DNA of 64,000 bases from Primulina eburnea (Eukaryota > Streptophyta > Magnoliopsida > Lamiales > Gesneriaceae). Every line of letters begins with the position of its first letter. Positions within the stretch are counted from its first letter, which is position 1. The translations under genes and the position numbers were made by a program. Positions 60,090-64,000 of the stretch are shown piece by piece. The DNA lies in NCBI RefSeq assembly GCF_022965805.1, contig NC_133110.1:35464317-35528316 (forward strand). Direction: 5' to 3'. The notes below the pieces were generated by a model. That model made no database searches and was not told the DNA's origin. It saw only the letters and a program-made list of their open reading frames with translations.

Positions 60090-60185
60090 TATATTGAAAA
60101 TATGAGTTATTATTCAAAATTAAAATTTGAAAAAGGTTATTCCCCAAATTTCCCGTATTGGCGTAGAAAATGAGAGACACCACAA

Positions 60186-60250
60186 TTTTTATTATTATTA
60201 TTATTATTGTTGTTGTTGTTGTTGTTGTTCTTATTATTATTATTATTAAT
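60186..60250. repeat. (ATT)n(GTT)n compound microsatellite
   Basis: A run of ATT, then about eight GTT copies, then ATT again. Confidence 0.9.
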
Positions 60251-60255
60251 ATTTT

Positions 60256-60444
60256 AGAGTACGTTTGTTGTGAGTCGGTCTCACGAATCTTTATCTGTGA
60301 GGCGGGTCAACCCTATCGATATTCACAACAAAAAATATATTACTCTTAGCATAAAAAGTAATATTTTTTCATGGATGACCCAAATAAGAGATCCGTCTCA
60401 CAAAATACGATCCGTGAGACTGTCTCACACAAGTTTTTTTCAAT
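60256..60444. mobile_element. MITE, GAGACGGTCTC family, copy 5
   Basis: Same orientation and internal motifs as the copies at 6841 and 46413, ending GTGAGACTGTCTCACACAAG. Confidence 0.75.
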
Positions 60445-60629
60445 TATTTTAACAAAAATTTTAACAAAACATTGTTTTTTAATATATTTCATTAACAATC
60501 AAATGGAATCTTGCGACGTCTTTTGTTTTGGTGACAGTCTTTTGTGTATATCTTTATGTGATATTGGACCTAACCCTTTATATTTAATTATTTTTAAAGT
60601 TTTTTATTTTTGAAATACCATTTCATAAA

Positions 60630-61414
60630 CTAATTCCTCAAATCTTTAGCAACACGTAGAGAAAACCATTGAGAAAAAATACCTATCCATCCAAACAAAA
60701 CTAGACAAAGTAGACAGCTACACAGAGCCAATCTATGTGCTACCACATTGGCCATACGCCGCACATGATTTAAGGAAATGAAGCTGGGATTATCCAATAA
60801 AGCTCGAACCTCGTTAATTAAAGCTCCAACCGGACTAAGATCCACTACATTATTGGTTACTGCTTGAACCGCCGGTAGTGAATATGAAAATATGCAAACA
60901 TTTGTAATCCGATGAGATAAACAAAAATTCATACCCACCCTAATAGCAGCCATTTTATCAACCCCGGACTACGGATTAAACAAGCATGTGCTCCTAAAAC
61001 TATTCCTTGTGAATCATGCAAACAACCCCTACACTAACATATGGTTTCGTCGCTCATCTATACCAGCATCCACATCCAAAATTACTTGAGGATCTGCAGG
61101 TGGTTTCCAAAACAATTCTGTTGAAGGCTGGACTGAAGCTTTCCAGCAACTTCCCCTCAAAGAAGCTCTCCGATACATTTCCAGAAATGAAAAAACACAA
61201 TCGACGTTTAGTTCAAGAGTCTATTGAGTATTATCTGTGTTAATTTACAGTATTCAAACCATATCGCCCGCGCCATCAAAGCAAATAACTCCATCTCTTC
61301 TTTTGTGTTCCCCTTCGATATGGATAGACCACATTCCACAAATGAAGCCCCCTTACAACGTTTCAAACACTTCATATGAGGCAATGTTAGTAGTTGCATG
61401 ATAGATTCTGACAA
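60630..61414 (-). pseudogene. LINE remnant with an RNase H-like domain
   Basis: The frame at 60630-60953 reads AAIRVGMNFCLSHRI, then a SLPAVQAVTN segment, then a SLNHVRRMANVVAHRLA segment. This is the pattern of the plant LINE-type RNase H domain (RVT_3). Further upstream, 61414-61208 contains a stretch (EEMELFALMARAIWFEY) like the zinc-binding end of a LINE RT. Stops and frameshifts separate the two, and the RNase H lacks its first catalytic part in frame. It is a 5'-truncated, decayed non-LTR retrotransposon. Confidence 0.65.
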
Positions 61415-61429
61415 AATTTTTGAATTAAA

Positions 61430-61726
61430 AATGATTTAGATTCATTATCATTCATTCAAAACATGGTCTACAAATAAAATTTTTGACCCAAAATTACAAG
61501 TCATAAAGTCATTCATCCCGAATCATATTCATAAACATGTGTTAACTAGAAGTTAGCCAGAGGATAATAGGTTTAGACTCCCTAGAAGTTTTGCTACTAG
61601 TGCCAACTTTGTCAATACAGTAATTACAATGCCATTCATAACCAGGAAGGGACTGCAAACCCAAACCAGCTGCAAGTGTATGAGGAACAAAAGTCAGATT
61701 TAATGAAAAACATAGAAGTTAACTGA
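61430..61726. other. intergenic, nothing recognised
   Basis: Short unassigned stretch between the LINE remnant and the chromovirus LTR. Confidence 0.4.
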
Positions 61727-62869
61727 TGTAGGATGGGCGATATGTGCCATCGGCGTTGTTTAACAATTTAAAATCGTATAACAATAAGCCACGTAGTATA
61801 TCAAATAACCAAAAGCAAGTCTATTACATAAATCAACAATCGTCTTTACATTGCGATTAAAACAAAATGCGGAACCGTAAAACTCGATAATTTAACTAAA
61901 AGACAGAATGACAAGACTGGTCTTGAATTGGATTAGCTTCATCACCATCCCCAAAAATATTCTTGTTCTTTGTCTTCGATTTGTTCCTCGTTCTTATCTT
62001 GAGTGGGAATATAAGGGGTGAGTATTTTGGGAAATACTCTGTAAACGAGGGTCGATCGTGCATAACAAATATCAAAGTTATAATTATACAGATACATTAT
62101 CATAATTTCAATAATAAGCATGTTGAATCGAATCCAAATACAAACATAGCACTGAAAATCATCTCATTTTCATGGTTTACTGATCATTCTCCTATATGTT
62201 ACTCCTCTAAAGAGCGAGGCCAAATGAACGTGTATTATATCCCATCGCATCAGGGGTCTAAACATATCAATATCGAAATTTCCTTGCCATTTCTAATTCG
62301 AATCATTACTCAAATATTATAGCTAATATCCAACAACCAATTGTTCAAGGACATTCATAACAAATATGAATGAATATAGCATGACGACCGAATTTCAAGA
62401 AACATACATAATGTATTTTTAAGCAAATGTGTACATACTTACGAAGAACAAGTATGTTGGTATATATGTCGAGTAGAACACTTATGAAATGCAAGCACGT
62501 AAGAGTATAGCAAAAACCCACTTACCTCTTAGTAAATCTTGGGAGAAAAATGCTGCTTGTTTGGGGAACTTAACCTAGCTGCTGAAGGCTTTGCAAATGC
62601 AAGAGAATGAGCTGCTGCAAGGTTTCGAAAATAGCTGTTGAAGGTGTGATTTCTCTTGACCTTTGGTCACTATTTATAGGTGAAAAGATCAGCTGAAAAG
62701 GTAGTTTTTACCACTCATTCATGGCTCTTAATGACCCTTAAATTGGCTATTCATATTCAGCTTTGAATTCTTGGCTTGAATGAGAATTAATTCATGGCTT
62801 GAATGGGATTTAAAGGCTTGGTTGAATCTGCATTTCATGACTTTGTGTGGTTAATTTCAGGTCTTTACA
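61727..62869 (-). repeat. 3' LTR of a chromovirus that leaves the window
   Basis: About 1143 bp starting TGTAGGATGG and ending GTCTTTACA on the plus strand. TATAAATA lies on the minus strand at 62671-62678. A purine tract follows directly at the right edge and coding remnants of pol lie beyond it, so this is the 3' LTR of a minus-strand element. The 5' LTR and target duplication are outside the window. Confidence 0.8.
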
Positions 62870-62886
62870 TCCTACCCACCTTATGA
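62870..62886 (-). other. Polypurine tract of the chromovirus
   Basis: The minus strand reads ATAAGGTGGGTAGGA up to the LTR edge. Confidence 0.65.
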
Positions 62887-62889
62887 GAA

Positions 62890-63969
62890 GTTTCGTCCTC
62901 GAAACTTGGTTATACCCGATCTTCAAAGAGATAAGGGTATTGTTCTCGTATCTTTTCTTCCAACTCCCAAGTAGCTTATTTTTCTGTGTTATTAGACCAT
63001 TATATTTTGGCATATGGAATAGTTCATGGCCTCAGTACTTGGTTTTTTTATCCACAATTCGAATTGGAATCTCTTCATACTTCAGTTCTTCATTTAGATT
63101 GCCCTCAACCCGGAGTGGTCCAGCCTCAAGAATATGATTTGGATCTGGAACATATCTTCTTAGTTGCGAAACGTGGAATACATTGTAAATTCTTGACATA
63201 TCGGGTGGAAGTGCTAATCCGTAAGCAAGTTTTCTCATTTTCTCTAGGATTTCGAAAGGTCCAACATATCTGGGATTCAGTTTTCTAGCCTCATTAAATC
63301 GGATACCCCTTTCATGGGTGACATTTTCACATATGCTTTTTCGCCCACTTCGAATTCCACGGGTCTTTTTTTCAGGTCAGCCCAGCTTTTCTGTCGGTCC
63401 TGTGCAGTTTTTAGTCTATCTTTGATCATAGCAACTTTGTTTACTGTTTTTTGGATCAGTTTGGGTCCAACGACGGCTTTTTCTCCTACTTCATCCCAAT
63501 ATAGTGATGATCGACACTTTCATCCATACAGAGCTTCGTACGGTGTCATTCCTATACTGTTGTGATAACTATTATTGTATGTGAACTCGATTAAGGGCAG
63601 ATGTCCACTCCAATTACCACTGAAGTCTAGAACAAATGCTCTCAGCATGTCCTCAAGAGTTTGTATTGTCCTCTCAGCTGGGCCATCAGTTTGAGGGTGA
63701 TATGTCGTACTAAGAGTAACTTTAGTCCTCATAGCTTGTTGAAAGCTCTTCCAAAAACGAGATGCAAACCTAGGATCTCTGTCTAACAGTATGCTAGCAG
63801 GAACTCCATGTACTCGTACAATATCATTCATGTATAAGGTAGCCAGTTTATCCATATTATAGTTCATGCGGACAGGTAAGAAGTGCGTAGACTTCATGAG
63901 TCTGTCTACAATTACCGATATTTCATCATGAACTTGTCTCAACTTTGGTAAATCGACTACAAAATCCAT
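62890..63969 (-). pseudogene. Chromovirus integrase and chromodomain region, broken; pol continues beyond the window
   Basis: Reading leftwards from 63969, the minus strand gives integrase with DFVVDLP, LLDRDPRF and a TDGPAERTIQ box holding the DDE residues, ended by TGA at 63520-63522. After a frame change, 63238-63032 reads the HVSQLRRYVPDP segment that links integrase to the chromodomain in Del/Tekay elements. Near 62985-62930 a phrase ATWELEEKIREQYPYLFE marks the chromodomain end in another frame. The element is a Tekay-like chromovirus with several breaks. Confidence 0.82.
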
Positions 63970-64000
63970 GGAAAGATGTTCTCATTTCCATTCCGGTATT

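Overview
The window is plant nuclear DNA: AT-rich intergenic sequence, spliced genes with GT-AG introns, plant LTR retrotransposons primed by tRNA-iMet or tRNA-Asp type sites, MITEs, a SINE, a TRIM, and an endogenous caulimovirid. The makeup suggests an asterid eudicot. The extra ORF of the copia element at 31.9-34.7 kb resembles a family I associate with Lamiales (Gesneriaceae such as Dorcoceras); that placement is inference. Most of the window is transposable-element sequence. Only two host genes are convincing.

Layout. 0.7-4.0 kb: a short, internally deleted Ty3-gypsy element (minus) with two 1450-bp LTRs. 4.9-6.3 kb: a solo LTR of the same family in the opposite direction. 8.4-10.7 kb: a three-exon TPD1-like gene (plus), whose second intron holds two MITEs. 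12.8 kb: a tRNA-derived SINE. 14.7-36.7 kb: a three-level nest. An intact Athila-type gypsy element (14844-24406) sits in the 5' LTR of a copia element (14797-35810). That copia element sits in an older, oppositely oriented solo LTR of a related copia (14691-36715). All three insertions keep a perfect 5-bp target duplication. 38.2-38.6 kb: a TRIM. 40.8-42.3 kb: a six-exon SWEET sugar transporter gene (minus). 43-46.6 kb: tandem repeats, a microsatellite and a MITE. 46.9-48.1 kb: a gypsy-type solo LTR. 48.2-48.9 kb: a decayed piece of another copia element. 49.3-60.1 kb: a pair of diverged terminal inverted repeats with a near-perfect 9-bp duplication. Between them lies a genome-length, broken endogenous pararetrovirus (minus), itself split by a 2.96-kb solo LTR. 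60.6-61.4 kb: a LINE RNase H remnant. 61.7-64 kb: the 3' end of a minus-strand chromovirus running off the window.

How the parts relate. The TPD1-like protein is a small secreted cysteine-rich ligand candidate, and the SWEET is a membrane sugar uniporter; nothing suggests a link between them. The mobile elements can be ordered in time by nesting and LTR divergence. The Athila element is youngest, with about 2 differences between 1375-bp LTRs. The copia element is older, with roughly 20 differences per 1 kb. The outer solo LTR is older still. The copia gag-pol is broken in many places, but its 941-codon third ORF is open throughout. A short antisense ORF with its own TATA box lies just upstream of that ORF. 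These are the least expected features of the window.
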